Assembly: GCA_964495085.1 (NCBI GenBank)
Contig: CAZBUK010000002.1
Span: 1 to 64,000, forward strand
Direction: 5' to 3'
Length of the DNA stretch: 64,000 nucleotides
Origin: CAZBUK01 sp964495085
GTDB taxonomy: Bacteria; Bacteroidota; Ignavibacteria; T3Sed10-11
The notes under the pieces were generated by a model. The model worked only from the letters and a program-made list of their open reading frames with translations. It did not search any database and was not told where the DNA came from. Shown here in pieces: positions 37,278 to 46,047 of this stretch. Position 1 is the first letter of the stretch. Each line of letters begins with the position of its first letter. A program made the translations under genes and the position numbers.

Positions 37278-38237
37278 ATGGCCAAGAAACCGACAACCGT
37301 CGTAACGGGAGGAGCAGGATTCCTCGGGTCTCATTTGTGTGACAGGCTCATAGCCGAAGGTCATGCTGTCGTCTGCATCGACAACCTCCTCACCGGCAGT
37401 ATGGATAATATAACCCATCTGCTCGGGAACGACGATTTTCGATTCATCAAGTACAATGTGACGGACTACATCTACGTCGAAGGGCCCGTCGATTACATCC
37501 TCCACTTCGCCTCTCCGGCAAGCCCGATCGACTACCTGAAACTTCCTATCCAGACCCTCAAAGTCGGCTCGCTCGGCACGCACAAAACGCTCGGTCTGGC
37601 CAAGGATAAGCAGTCCCGCTTCCTCCTGGCATCGACTTCGGAGGTATACGGCGATCCGCTCACACATCCTCAAAAAGAAGATTATTGGGGGAACGTCAAC
37701 CCGATCGGAACGCGGGGCGTCTACGACGAAGCGAAACGGTTTGCGGAGGCGATGACCATGGCGTATCACCGGTTTCATGGCGTCGATACGAGGATCGTCC
37801 GTATCTTTAATACCTACGGACCCAGAATGCGGCTCAACGACGGAAGAGCATTGCCGACCTTCATGAAACAGGCACTCCTGGGCGAAGACCTCACGGTCTT
37901 CGGCGACGGATCGCAGACGAGAAGCTTTTGCTACGTCTCCGATCTCGTCGACGGTATATTCAGACTACTCATGTCGGAAGAGACGAATCCGGTCAATATC
38001 GGAAATCCGGAAGAAATCACCCTGCTCCAGTTCGCCGAGGAGGTCATCGAGATCACGGGCGCGTCGAGCAAAATCGTGTTCAAGCCGTTACCCGAAGACG
38101 ATCCCAAGGTCCGGCAGCCCGATATTACAAAAGCGCGGTCCATTCTCGGCTGGGAGCCCCGGGTGAAGCGGAGAGACGGTCTGCTGCAAACATTGCAGTA
38201 TTTCGAAAAGGTACTGAGAACACAACAAAACTCCTGA
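37278..38237 (+). CDS. uxs: UDP-glucuronate decarboxylase (UDP-xylose synthase)
   Basis: A 319-residue extended SDR enzyme from the ATG at 37278; the open frame continues upstream through the repeat tract, but that part is not protein-like. Motifs: V-T-G-G-A-G-F-L-G-S-H (NAD binding), Y-D-E-A-K (catalytic Tyr/Lys) and the UXS-typical R-I-F-N-T-Y-G-P-R-M. It converts UDP-glucuronate to UDP-xylose and so provides a pentose donor for the glycan. It sits downstream of the glycan locus and overlaps the ybbR start by one base (TGATG). Confidence 0.93.
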   Translation: MAKKPTTVVTGGAGFLGSHLCDRLIAEGHAVVCIDNLLTGSMDNITHLLGNDDFRFIKYNVTDYIYVEGPVDYILHFASPASPIDYLKLPIQTLKVGSLGTHKTLGLAKDKQSRFLLASTSEVYGDPLTHPQKEDYWGNVNPIGTRGVYDEAKRFAEAMTMAYHRFHGVDTRIVRIFNTYGPRMRLNDGRALPTFMKQALLGEDLTVFGDGSQTRSFCYVSDLVDGIFRLLMSEETNPVNIGNPEEITLLQFAEEVIEITGASSKIVFKPLPEDDPKVRQPDITKARSILGWEPRVKRRDGLLQTLQYFEKVLRTQQNS

Positions 38238-39178
38238 TGGACAGATTATCCAAACACAAACTCAAGAAAACGCGGGTTATCATCGCCTCCGCCCTCTTTG
38301 CGATCGTTCTCTGGGTAACCGTAAACATGGGTTCGGAATATACGACCATGGTGCAGGCGCAGGTCGTCGTACAGAATCTGCCGTCGGACGTCGCCATCAG
38401 CAGAGCGCTTCCCGACAGACTCAGGGTCAGAGTGCGCGGCGAGGGTTGGAAACTGTTCGGCCTGTATCTGACGGGCGATATGCGCTATACGATAGATATG
38501 CAGAACGCGAGGGAGACGATGCAGGTTCGAACCATGCAGGAACTCGACGAACGCTTGCGTCTGCCGGGCGGCATCGAAGTGCTTGAGATATCGCCTTCAC
38601 TTCTGCCCGTTTCGATCGAAGAACAGGCCAGAAAAGCGGTTCCGGTCGTTGCGGATCTGCAGGTACAATTCAGGGATGGGTTTAATATCATCGGTCCCGT
38701 TACGGTTCAACCCGACTCGGTAACGGTGAGAGGCGCCCGCTCGGTGATTGAAAATCTCGATGGATGGAAAACGAAACCGATCGTCCTGCGCGACATCCGC
38801 AATCCCGTACGAACCACGGTAGAGTTATCGGATTCCTTGCGGCGGCTCGTTCATCTCGACCAATCTTCGGCCGCAGTAGCATTCGACGTCCAGCCGATCG
38901 CAGAAAAAACATTAAGCGGAATCAGAATCGCAGCGGCGGGAGTCCCTTCCAATCGAGAAGTTGTCTTCATCCCTCCCCGTATCGACCTCGTTGTCCGCGG
39001 AGGCATCAATCGTCTCGCTCTCGTCAGGCCGGAACAGTATACCGCCACGGTTCATTACCGCGACATACTTGCGGATACCACAGGCAGCGTGACGCCGGTT
39101 ATCGAAGGGCCGAAGGATGTACGAATCGTCATACGGGAGCCCGAGCGGTTCCAGTACATCATCAGACGATTGCAATAA
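38237..39178 (+). CDS. YbbR-domain envelope protein
   Basis: A 313-residue protein from the ATG at 38237, which shares the A of the uxs stop codon. One N-terminal membrane helix (about residues 12-30) is followed by repeated YbbR-like beta domains (V-Q-N-L-P-S-D-V-A-I, V-R-V-R-G-E-G-W, then D-S-V-T-V-R-G-A-R-S-V-I). Many YbbR proteins are encoded next to cdaA or glmM, but that is not the case here; instead it follows uxs. It is presumably exported and membrane-anchored. Its function is unknown. Confidence 0.85.
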   Translation: MDRLSKHKLKKTRVIIASALFAIVLWVTVNMGSEYTTMVQAQVVVQNLPSDVAISRALPDRLRVRVRGEGWKLFGLYLTGDMRYTIDMQNARETMQVRTMQELDERLRLPGGIEVLEISPSLLPVSIEEQARKAVPVVADLQVQFRDGFNIIGPVTVQPDSVTVRGARSVIENLDGWKTKPIVLRDIRNPVRTTVELSDSLRRLVHLDQSSAAVAFDVQPIAEKTLSGIRIAAAGVPSNREVVFIPPRIDLVVRGGINRLALVRPEQYTATVHYRDILADTTGSVTPVIEGPKDVRIVIREPERFQYIIRRLQ

Positions 39179-39184
39179 AAACGG

Positions 39185-39218
39185 AACGGGGAAGCCGGTT
39201 AGATCCGGCTTCCCCGTT
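39185..39218. terminator. Bidirectional 14-bp stem-loop between ybbR and the barrel gene
   Basis: AACGGGGAAGCCGG, TTAGAT, CCGGCTTCCCCGTT: a perfect 14-bp stem with a 6-nt loop in a convergent gap of 66 bp. No long T-tract follows on either strand, but its position fits shared termination for both converging genes. Confidence 0.7.
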
Positions 39219-39244
39219 ACCTTATGATAGATGCGACTGTACGT

Positions 39245-40918
39245 TCAGAACGGACGTGCAATCCTGAGAAAGACGACTGCAGGATCCGCCTTATCCGTCC
39301 TCCATGCAAAACCCAGCCTCCAGCTTCCGTTATCCGATCCGATACCGACGCCGAGCGAAGTTTTCAGATTTGCCACCGAAAGCCCGCCGAAACCCTCGGC
39401 CAATCCGCTCGAGGGATCGACCTCGCCGGTCCAGCCGGTATCCATGAACAGAAGCAGAGACAATCGATTGAAGAGACCACTCGGGAAGAATGCGAGCTGA
39501 TTGAGCGCGCTCCCGCTCAGGACGTACTCGGTATTGAGCAGGAATATACGGTTGCCACTTAACGTTTTGTACGGGAATCCCGGGAGCGTTCCCAGTCCGC
39601 CTAGATCAAAGACCCGCTGTATGGGAAGCTCTCCCTCGGCGCTGCCGATTCTCAGCCGAAGATTCAGATTATCATATTTCGAAACGGGCTGATAGCGGCG
39701 AATGTCGGCGATGTACTGATTATATTCGTATTCGCTCCGCAAACCGGAGGTTGAAAACTCCGCCGTCGCAAGTATACTCCAGCCGGAGTTACGCCTCGAG
39801 TGCCGCTCCGCCGTTCCGGCGTTGAGACCGAGTCTCAGAGCCCGAAGCTGTCCATCCTGAACAGCCGGATTCTCACGGAAAGATTTATCGCGGACAAAGA
39901 GAGCCCAATCCGTCCGGTTTTCCATCGAGGAGTGAGCTTCGTTGAGGTATTGCAGCCGGAGGTGCGCGGATCCCGCGGAGCCGTTGATGTAGTGCCCCGC
40001 ATAGATCGAATATCCCTCGCGGTTATAATAATCTCTGAAATCCTGATGTACGAAAAATGCGGCGAGATCGTTTTCGGCTCTACCGATGACCCAATCGTCT
40101 TTGGTATCGGTAAGCGTGTATATCTCGGCTCCGATTTCAAGCAGCTGGAGATCGCGGATCGGGAATTGCCGCGTCGCACCGAGCATTGCGCGCCACCGAT
40201 GAGCCTTGAAGGCATAGCCGACCTGGCCGTACAGCGAGAGCGCCATCGATCCGTCCCAATACAGATTCTTGCGTGAACCGGCGCCGAGAGAGAATCCTTC
40301 GACCCGGTTGAAGCCGAGAAAGATATTGTTGAGCTGGAGATCGCGGACCGCGAGATCTTCCTGCATATAACTGGACAACCGGTATGCCTCGTGCCTCCCG
40401 GCTTTGTCTTCCCGGTAGACGTACTCGACATCAACCCCGGTCTGCTCTTCCACGGTACCGCTCACGGTCCCTCCTTCCATCCGGACCTTCCCGTTTACGG
40501 AAGTCACCGAGCCCGTTACCGCACCCCCCTCCTCGATTACGGCATCGCCGTTTAATACGATAACGTCTCCCTCGATGGATCCACGTACCGTTAACGTCCC
40601 GTTCCTGATTACGACATTTCCTTCGATCCGGTCGCGCTTGTCGATGACGACGTCGCCGTTAAAGTGAATCGCACCGCGTCTCCCGGTCATCTGTTGAACT
40701 TGATCCCCGGACTCAACCTGGTAACCCATCTTCATCAGCATTTCGGTTTCGACCCGGTCGATGATGTCATCGATGAGGCGGGAAATTGCATTCCCTTCAT
40801 GTATCCTGCCGGTTTCCAGTGTTTGATTTGAGGTGCTGTCCTGGGAGTGAAGGGATAATCCTGCCCCGCTCAAACTCATTATCAGGATGAGGAATATTAT
40901 TAACTTCGATCGCTTCAT
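39245..40918 (-). CDS. Outer-membrane barrel with bactofilin-like N-terminal repeats
   Basis: A 557-residue exported protein. Signal peptide at about 5-25. Residues 75-150 form short repeats of the type G-x-I-x-G-D-V-I-V-x-N-G-x-A-V-I-E-x-G-G, like the beta-helical polymer-forming repeats of bactofilins. From about 185 to the end the protein is beta-stranded and amphipathic and ends I-A-R-P-F. It contains G-F-P-Y-K-T-L-S-G-N-R and D-T-G-W-T, which resemble C-terminal Omp85/surface antigen barrels. The combination of an exported bactofilin-like domain and a barrel is unusual. Function unknown. Confidence 0.75.
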   Translation of the reverse strand: MKRSKLIIFLILIMSLSGAGLSLHSQDSTSNQTLETGRIHEGNAISRLIDDIIDRVETEMLMKMGYQVESGDQVQQMTGRRGAIHFNGDVVIDKRDRIEGNVVIRNGTLTVRGSIEGDVIVLNGDAVIEEGGAVTGSVTSVNGKVRMEGGTVSGTVEEQTGVDVEYVYREDKAGRHEAYRLSSYMQEDLAVRDLQLNNIFLGFNRVEGFSLGAGSRKNLYWDGSMALSLYGQVGYAFKAHRWRAMLGATRQFPIRDLQLLEIGAEIYTLTDTKDDWVIGRAENDLAAFFVHQDFRDYYNREGYSIYAGHYINGSAGSAHLRLQYLNEAHSSMENRTDWALFVRDKSFRENPAVQDGQLRALRLGLNAGTAERHSRRNSGWSILATAEFSTSGLRSEYEYNQYIADIRRYQPVSKYDNLNLRLRIGSAEGELPIQRVFDLGGLGTLPGFPYKTLSGNRIFLLNTEYVLSGSALNQLAFFPSGLFNRLSLLLFMDTGWTGEVDPSSGLAEGFGGLSVANLKTSLGVGIGSDNGSWRLGFAWRTDKADPAVVFLRIARPF

Positions 40919-41017
40919 ATTAAAATCCTCCGAAATACTGAAAGAGTACCGATCACGGCATAGATAAAAAAAATCTCATACCCGAATATACGAATCGGTA
41001 TTACCCAAAGTTACATA

Positions 41018-41053
41018 AAAAAGCCTGAAATATGCTAATATTTCAGGCTTTTT
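41018..41053 (-). terminator. Strong intrinsic terminator of the kamA gene
   Basis: AAAAAGCCTGAAATAT, GCTA, ATATTTCAGGCTTTTT: a perfect 16-bp stem with a tetraloop, flanked by A and T runs so that it can act on both strands. It is 25 bp past the kamA stop on the minus strand. Confidence 0.9.
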
Positions 41054-41077
41054 ACTAAGGCAAGATTAACACTTCGG

Positions 41078-42472
41078 CTACCCCGCTTTCGCCATCGATC
41101 GGGCCTGCATGTTGCGAAGCTCATCTTCGAAGAAAAACTTCGACTCTCCGAATGCGGGCTTCAACTGATCCAACCAGCCTGCTCTGGGATCGTAACGTGC
41201 AAAGAAGGGACGCTGGACCCAATCCGGATTTCTCCCCTGGATGAAGCGGAGAACGAATACTTTTTCTCCGTGAATTTCGGATATTCCCGAAATTTCGACC
41301 TTACCCGGAGTCGCCGACATACTCGGACCGCGAACGGTCCTGGCCAGTCCCGAGACCGTCTTCACGGCAGAACGGTATATGTCCCACGCTCTCGTCAGCG
41401 GAACTTCGAAATAGTTACGGGCTCCCGTGTCTCTTTCAACGAACATATAGTAGGGAATTAATCCAAGCCGCACCTGTTCACGCCACATATCGGACCATAT
41501 CCGGGGATTATCGTTAATATGCCGGATCAGCGGGGATTGTGTTCTGATCTGAATTCCCGCGGACCGGATTCTCCGAATCGCTTCGCGTGCTATCGGCGTC
41601 TCGAGTTCTACGGGATGGTTGTAATGTCCCATGATGGCGACGTGTTTGCCGCGTGCGATAAGCCGTTCGGCAAGTCTGAGAAAATCGTCCGCATCCTGGT
41701 CCGTCACAAATCTTTGAGGCCAGTATGCAACCGATTTCGTTCCGATACGAATCGTTTGCACGTGATCCAGATCGCCGGATAAAAAGGGCTCAATATAGCG
41801 TTCGAAGACGCGGGTTTTCATAACCATCGGATCGCCGCCGGTGAACAACACGTCGGTTACTTCTCGATGTTGGCTCAGGTAAGCCGCAAACTGTCCGGCT
41901 TCCTTGTTTGCGAACTTTAATCCATGTATACCAACGAACTGCGCCCAACGGAAGCAGAACGTACAATAGGCATGGCAAGTCTGTCCGGAGGTCGGGAAAA
42001 ACAGTGCGGTTTCTTTATATTTATGCTGCACTCCGGGTATTCGTTCGCCCTCCATGATCGGTACGTTCATCTCCATCTGTCCGGCTGGATGCGGATTTAA
42101 CGAGTATCTGATCTCTTCAATTTTTTTACTTATCCTCTCGGCCGAAGCATCGGATCTGATGAGATCGGCAAGGGAATTGAAATCCCTCTCGGAGAGCATA
42201 CCCTTTTGCGGAAAAGTCAGTTGAAAGATGGGATCCGACGGGACATTGTCCCAATCGATGAGTTCATTTAACACGTACGAGTTCACCTTGAACGGGAGGA
42301 CCTGTGCAACGACTTTCATGGCAAACCGCTGATCAGATGAGAGCCTCTTAACCTGGGGAATCGTATCCAGGTCTTTCGGCGTGAAATGCCGAAATTCAGT
42401 GTATTTGGTCAAAGGTTTGCTCGATGAACGAACAGTTTCCGCGGTTTTTCCTTTGGTTGCTGTCAGTGTCAT
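41078..42472 (-). CDS. Divergent KamA-family radical SAM aminomutase
   Basis: A 464-residue radical SAM protein of the lysine 2,3-aminomutase family. The [4Fe-4S] motif is C-H-A-Y-C-T-F-C (Cys166, 170, 173). The SAM region has L-F-T-G-G-D-P, and a PLP lysine is likely in A-T-P-G-K-V-E. Typical KamA enzymes have C-x-x-x-C-x-x-C-x-R-R. This protein has C-F-R-W after the cluster and several other differences, so a different amino acid substrate is possible. A strong ribosome site (A-A-A-G-G-G-G-G-T-G) precedes the ATG at 42472. It is followed by a strong terminator, so it is transcribed alone or with the upstream Cys-rich gene. Confidence 0.85.
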   Translation of the reverse strand: MTLTATKGKTAETVRSSSKPLTKYTEFRHFTPKDLDTIPQVKRLSSDQRFAMKVVAQVLPFKVNSYVLNELIDWDNVPSDPIFQLTFPQKGMLSERDFNSLADLIRSDASAERISKKIEEIRYSLNPHPAGQMEMNVPIMEGERIPGVQHKYKETALFFPTSGQTCHAYCTFCFRWAQFVGIHGLKFANKEAGQFAAYLSQHREVTDVLFTGGDPMVMKTRVFERYIEPFLSGDLDHVQTIRIGTKSVAYWPQRFVTDQDADDFLRLAERLIARGKHVAIMGHYNHPVELETPIAREAIRRIRSAGIQIRTQSPLIRHINDNPRIWSDMWREQVRLGLIPYYMFVERDTGARNYFEVPLTRAWDIYRSAVKTVSGLARTVRGPSMSATPGKVEISGISEIHGEKVFVLRFIQGRNPDWVQRPFFARYDPRAGWLDQLKPAFGESKFFFEDELRNMQARSMAKAG

Positions 42473-42822
42473 GAGACACCCCCTTTCTATTTATTTTCCG
42501 AACCGATCAACGCGAGCGTTCGTCAACTTTTAGCGGGCGATACTGCAGGAAATATAGGAAGAAAAATCTGAGTCGATTGACGAAATATTAGATACAAAAA
42601 TCAGAAATGAAAGTCAAACCGGGGAAGATACAATTAATGCAAAACCGGGAATAACCGCGATTCCGGTCTAATTCGGGCGATAATCAATACAATGGCGTGA
42701 ATTCACTCCGGAGAAGAACCGACCCGCATATAAGACACGGGCAGCCGGTTTCCGCTGTACCTGTCCGGCTCCGGGTAAGACCGATAGGTTCCTGACAGTG
42801 TCTGATAAGATTGTTAATGAAC
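42473..42822. other. Intergenic region between Cys-rich gene and kamA
   Basis: The 350 bp hold no supported gene. They must contain the 3' end signals of the Cys-rich gene and the promoter of kamA (both minus strand). A CCGGAG/CTCCGG pair around 42710-42775 may form a long-range stem. No lysine-riboswitch-like core was recognised. Confidence 0.35.
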
Positions 42823-43155
42823 CTACGCCGGGATTCTTCGCGCTTCGACTTCCTCGATTACTTCGACAATGAGGGGGAAATAGCGATCGAGGCCGCAATC
42901 CAAACGGTCGCGGACAGAGCAGGTGCCGTCAACTGATTGATTTATACAAACAGAACAGACTATATTACGCAATTCTGTTATATATGCGTCAATTTTGTCG
43001 CTTTTTACCCTTCCGACAGCCTCGACTATTCTCGGAAGATGCTCCTCCACCGCACACATTTCGTCATAATGGAGCAAACAATTTCCATGCATATCTGTAT
43101 CGATGCACTTCGCACATACCCTGCTGCGGATTTCCTGAATATAGATATCGTTCAT
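42823..43155 (-). CDS. Small protein with duplicated C-x2-C-x8-C-x7-C module
   Basis: A 110-residue protein composed of two tandem copies of a four-cysteine module, each with the exact spacing C-x2-C-x8-C-x7-C. First copy: V-C-A-K-C ... G-N-C ... E-M-C, then an L-P-R-I-V-E-A-V segment. Second copy: V-C-S-V-C ... G-T-C ... L-D-C, then F-P-L-I-V-E-V-I. The spacing suggests a metal (Zn or Fe-S) site per module and a helix after it. Not membrane-bound. I do not recognise a named family. It is divergent from hutH and upstream of kamA. Confidence 0.75.
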   Translation of the reverse strand: MNDIYIQEIRSRVCAKCIDTDMHGNCLLHYDEMCAVEEHLPRIVEAVGRVKSDKIDAYITELRNIVCSVCINQSVDGTCSVRDRLDCGLDRYFPLIVEVIEEVEARRIPA

Positions 43156-43181
43156 GACCCCTCCTATTATTCGGAATAAGA

Positions 43182-43406
43182 ATGATATCTTCTCACAATT
43201 GTAATAATTGCAAAACTCTGATCGAACAAATACGGGCTGAAATTGACCGTTTGCAGAACACGACGCTTACTGGTTTAATATCAACTTGCAAGTTCTGTGC
43301 CACCGGCATATACATCATAATATTGAATATACACCGATATTTCTCTATATTTGTTGAATTTACCTTTATCGTATATCACTGCCTTGATCAAACGGCTCAC
43401 GTATGA
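43182..43406 (+). CDS. Possible small ORF preceding hutH
   Basis: A 74-codon frame whose stop overlaps the hutH start (ATGA). The first half has two C-x-x-C pairs (Cys7/10 and Cys37/40) and a possible coil; the second half is hydrophobic. The region is AT-rich and no strong ribosome site precedes it, so it may be chance. The overlap with hutH and paired cysteines are the only reasons to note it. Confidence 0.2.
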   Translation: MISSHNCNNCKTLIEQIRAEIDRLQNTTLTGLISTCKFCATGIYIIILNIHRYFSIFVEFTFIVYHCLDQTAHV

Positions 43407-44956
43407 GATACGCCCTCGACGGTCGGACACTTACCATTGATACCCTCTACACGCTCGCCCGCTCCGGCTCATCCGTCATCGCAATCCGGGATTCGGCGAT
43501 CAGAGCGGTTAAGGCATCGAGGCAACTGGTAGAGGACTGGATAAACGGAAATAAGACCGTCTACGGCGTGACGACCGGGTTCGGCGAATTCAGCAACGTG
43601 AAAATCGATGCTGCCGATATCAGCGACCTTCAGAGAAATCTCATCTACAGCCATGCAGCCGGAGCAGGCGACCCTATTCCGGATGAACTTGTTCGTGCGA
43701 TGATCATCCTCAGACTGAACACGCTGGCAAAGGGGTACTCCGGAATTCGACCTCAGACGCTGGAAGTTCTCGTCCGGATGTTCAATGCCGGAATCATACC
43801 GGTCATACCTTCCCAGGGTTCGGTCGGCGCTTCGGGAGATCTCGTCCAGTTGGCTCATCTGGTTCTCTCCATGCTGGGAGAGGGAAAGGTAAAGTACGGA
43901 GGGAAAATCACAGACGCGGCACGAGCACTCAGGGCAGAGCGAATACAGCCGGCCTCTCTGTCGGCGAAAGAGGGACTTGCGCTCATCAACGGCACACAGA
44001 TGATGACCGCATATACCGCTTTCGCTGTTCATGAAGCTGTCCGGCTCGCCCGTCTCTTCGATATCGCAGCATCGGTCACGCTCGAGGCGTTGCGGGGAAC
44101 TCCCCGCGCTTTCGACGCGCGTCTTCACCGGCTCAGGCCGTATAAAGGTCAGACAGAGTGTGCTTCGAATATGCGGCGTCTTTTACGGCGAAGCGAGATC
44201 AGACGTTCGCACCTGCATAATGATCCCCGCGTACAGGATGCATACTCGATACGCTGCATCCCCCAGGTACATGGCGCATCGCGCGACGCCATTCGCTATG
44301 TCCATGACATCGTGTCGATCGAGCTGAATTCGGCGAACGACAATCCGCTCATCTTTCCGGGAGACGGAATTCACATCGAAGGCGGCAACTTTCACGGGCA
44401 GCCGATCGCGCTGGCCGCCGACTTCCTCGCGATTGCGCTCTCTGAGCTGGCGAATATCTCCGAGAGGAGAATCGAGCGTCTGGTCAATGGAACGCTCAGC
44501 GGACTCCCGCGCTTTCTCACAACGAACGGCGGATTGCATTCCGGTATGATGATCGCGCAATATACGGCTGCATCGCTCGTCTCGGAGAACAAGGTCCTCG
44601 CGCATCCGGCAAGCGTGGATTCGATACCGACCTCCGCAAACCAGGAGGATCATAACAGTATGGGATCGATCTCGGCGCAAAAGGCGTACAGAATTCTGCA
44701 TAACGTCCAGACGGTTGCCGCTATCGAATTCCTCACCGCCTGCCAGGGAATGGATTTTTCCCGCATGCATCCGGTCAAAAAAAATATCATGCAGGCGGGA
44801 GAGGGGGCGCAGGCCGCGTACCGTTTCATCAGAAAGCATATCGAACATCTCGACCGGGACCGGGTACTGCATGACGATATCCAAACCGTGCTCGGATTCG
44901 TCCGTGACGGTTCACTGCTCAATTATGTCGAAAAAAGATCGGGGAAGTTAAAATGA
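43403..44956 (+). CDS. hutH: Histidine ammonia-lyase
   Basis: A 517-residue aromatic amino acid lyase. The MIO prosthetic group arises from Ala143-Ser144-Gly145 in G-S-V-G-A-S-G-D-L. His84 in Y-S-H-A-A-G and the motif N-Q-E-D-H-N-S-M-G fit histidine rather than phenylalanine or tyrosine lyases. It removes ammonia from L-histidine to give urocanate. No hutU, hutI or hutG is present in the window; instead the gene overlaps an adenosine deaminase gene by 4 bp, so it may be used mainly for nitrogen release. The C-terminus is normal. Confidence 0.93.
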   Translation: MRYALDGRTLTIDTLYTLARSGSSVIAIRDSAIRAVKASRQLVEDWINGNKTVYGVTTGFGEFSNVKIDAADISDLQRNLIYSHAAGAGDPIPDELVRAMIILRLNTLAKGYSGIRPQTLEVLVRMFNAGIIPVIPSQGSVGASGDLVQLAHLVLSMLGEGKVKYGGKITDAARALRAERIQPASLSAKEGLALINGTQMMTAYTAFAVHEAVRLARLFDIAASVTLEALRGTPRAFDARLHRLRPYKGQTECASNMRRLLRRSEIRRSHLHNDPRVQDAYSIRCIPQVHGASRDAIRYVHDIVSIELNSANDNPLIFPGDGIHIEGGNFHGQPIALAADFLAIALSELANISERRIERLVNGTLSGLPRFLTTNGGLHSGMMIAQYTAASLVSENKVLAHPASVDSIPTSANQEDHNSMGSISAQKAYRILHNVQTVAAIEFLTACQGMDFSRMHPVKKNIMQAGEGAQAAYRFIRKHIEHLDRDRVLHDDIQTVLGFVRDGSLLNYVEKRSGKLK

Positions 44957-46047
44957 AGTTATCTATTAAATTAATGAAACAACTCCCCAAGGTGTTGCTC
45001 CATGACCACCTCGACGGAGGACTCAGACCCCAGACCATCATCGAGCTTGCCCGCGACCAGAAGTATAAAAAGCTTCCGACCGAGGATGCAGGCCAGCTTG
45101 CCGAGTGGTTTTTTCGCGGAGCCAATAAGGGAAGCCTTCCCGAGTACCTCGAGGGATTCGAGCATACATGCGGCGTCATGCAGACTCCCGAAGCACTCGA
45201 ACGGACTGCGTTCGAAATGATGGAGGACATGCACCGGGACGGGGTTGTGTATGTGGAAACTCGATTCGCTCCCGTATTCCATACGGAGCGGGGACTGCAC
45301 TGGGAGGAGGCCGTGATGGCCGTCCTCAAAGGACTCGAACTCGGCAGGAAAAAATACAACGTCGAATTCGGCCTCATCATCTGCGCAATGCGAAACATGC
45401 AGCTCTCGCTGGAAATGGCGGAACTTGCGGTTGATTTTCGTGACCGCGACGTTGTCGGATTCGATCTCGCCGGAGAGGAGGGCGGATACCCTCCGAAAAA
45501 ACATGTCGATGCATTCCACTATATCCAACGGGAAAATTTCAATATTACGGTTCATGCCGGGGAGGGATTCGGAAAGGAGTCCATCTGGCAGGCGATCCAA
45601 TGGTGCGGAGCTCACCGGATCGGCCACGCGACCCGCTTAATCGAAGACATTACCGTGCATGAAAATAAGATTGTGAAACTCGGACCGCTCGCCCAGTACA
45701 TACTGGACAAGCGGTTGCCGCTCGAGATGTGTCTCAGCAGCAACGTCCATACCGGCGCCGCCCCGAGTCTTGAACAGCATCCGTTCGGTTTATACTATAA
45801 TGCAGGATTTCGAGTTACGCTCAATACCGACGACCGGTTGATGAGCGATACGACGCTTTCGAAAGAGTATCAGATCGCCGCCGACGTGTTCAAGCTCAAT
45901 CTCGAGGATCTCGAAAAAATTACGATCAATGCGATGAAGTCGGCGTTCATTCCGTACGAACGGCGGTTGCACTTTATTTACCAGGTGATCAAGAAGGGAT
46001 ACGCCCTCATCAGGGAAGAGCAGAAAAAGAAAAAAGAACGCGCATGA
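44953..46047 (+). CDS. add: Adenosine deaminase
   Basis: A 364-residue metal-dependent amidohydrolase. Zinc ligands are in L-H-D-H-L-D-G-G near the N-terminus, with H-A-G-E (catalytic Glu), H-R-I-G-H-A and the late N-T-D-D. These four sites place it in the adenosine/AMP deaminase superfamily. It converts adenosine to inosine. Its start overlaps the hutH stop by 4 bp and its stop overlaps the sixA start by 4 bp. It could also act on related nucleosides; the common substrate is adenosine. Confidence 0.9.
   Translation: MKLSIKLMKQLPKVLLHDHLDGGLRPQTIIELARDQKYKKLPTEDAGQLAEWFFRGANKGSLPEYLEGFEHTCGVMQTPEALERTAFEMMEDMHRDGVVYVETRFAPVFHTERGLHWEEAVMAVLKGLELGRKKYNVEFGLIICAMRNMQLSLEMAELAVDFRDRDVVGFDLAGEEGGYPPKKHVDAFHYIQRENFNITVHAGEGFGKESIWQAIQWCGAHRIGHATRLIEDITVHENKIVKLGPLAQYILDKRLPLEMCLSSNVHTGAAPSLEQHPFGLYYNAGFRVTLNTDDRLMSDTTLSKEYQIAADVFKLNLEDLEKITINAMKSAFIPYERRLHFIYQVIKKGYALIREEQKKKKERA

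Noticed and set aside
37928..38236. Upstream extension of the YbbR gene
   Set aside because: Overlaps uxs and has no membrane signal; the ATG at 38237 is followed by a proper anchor.
42473..42822. Lysine riboswitch ahead of kamA
   Set aside because: No lysine-riboswitch core sequence is recognisable on the minus strand.
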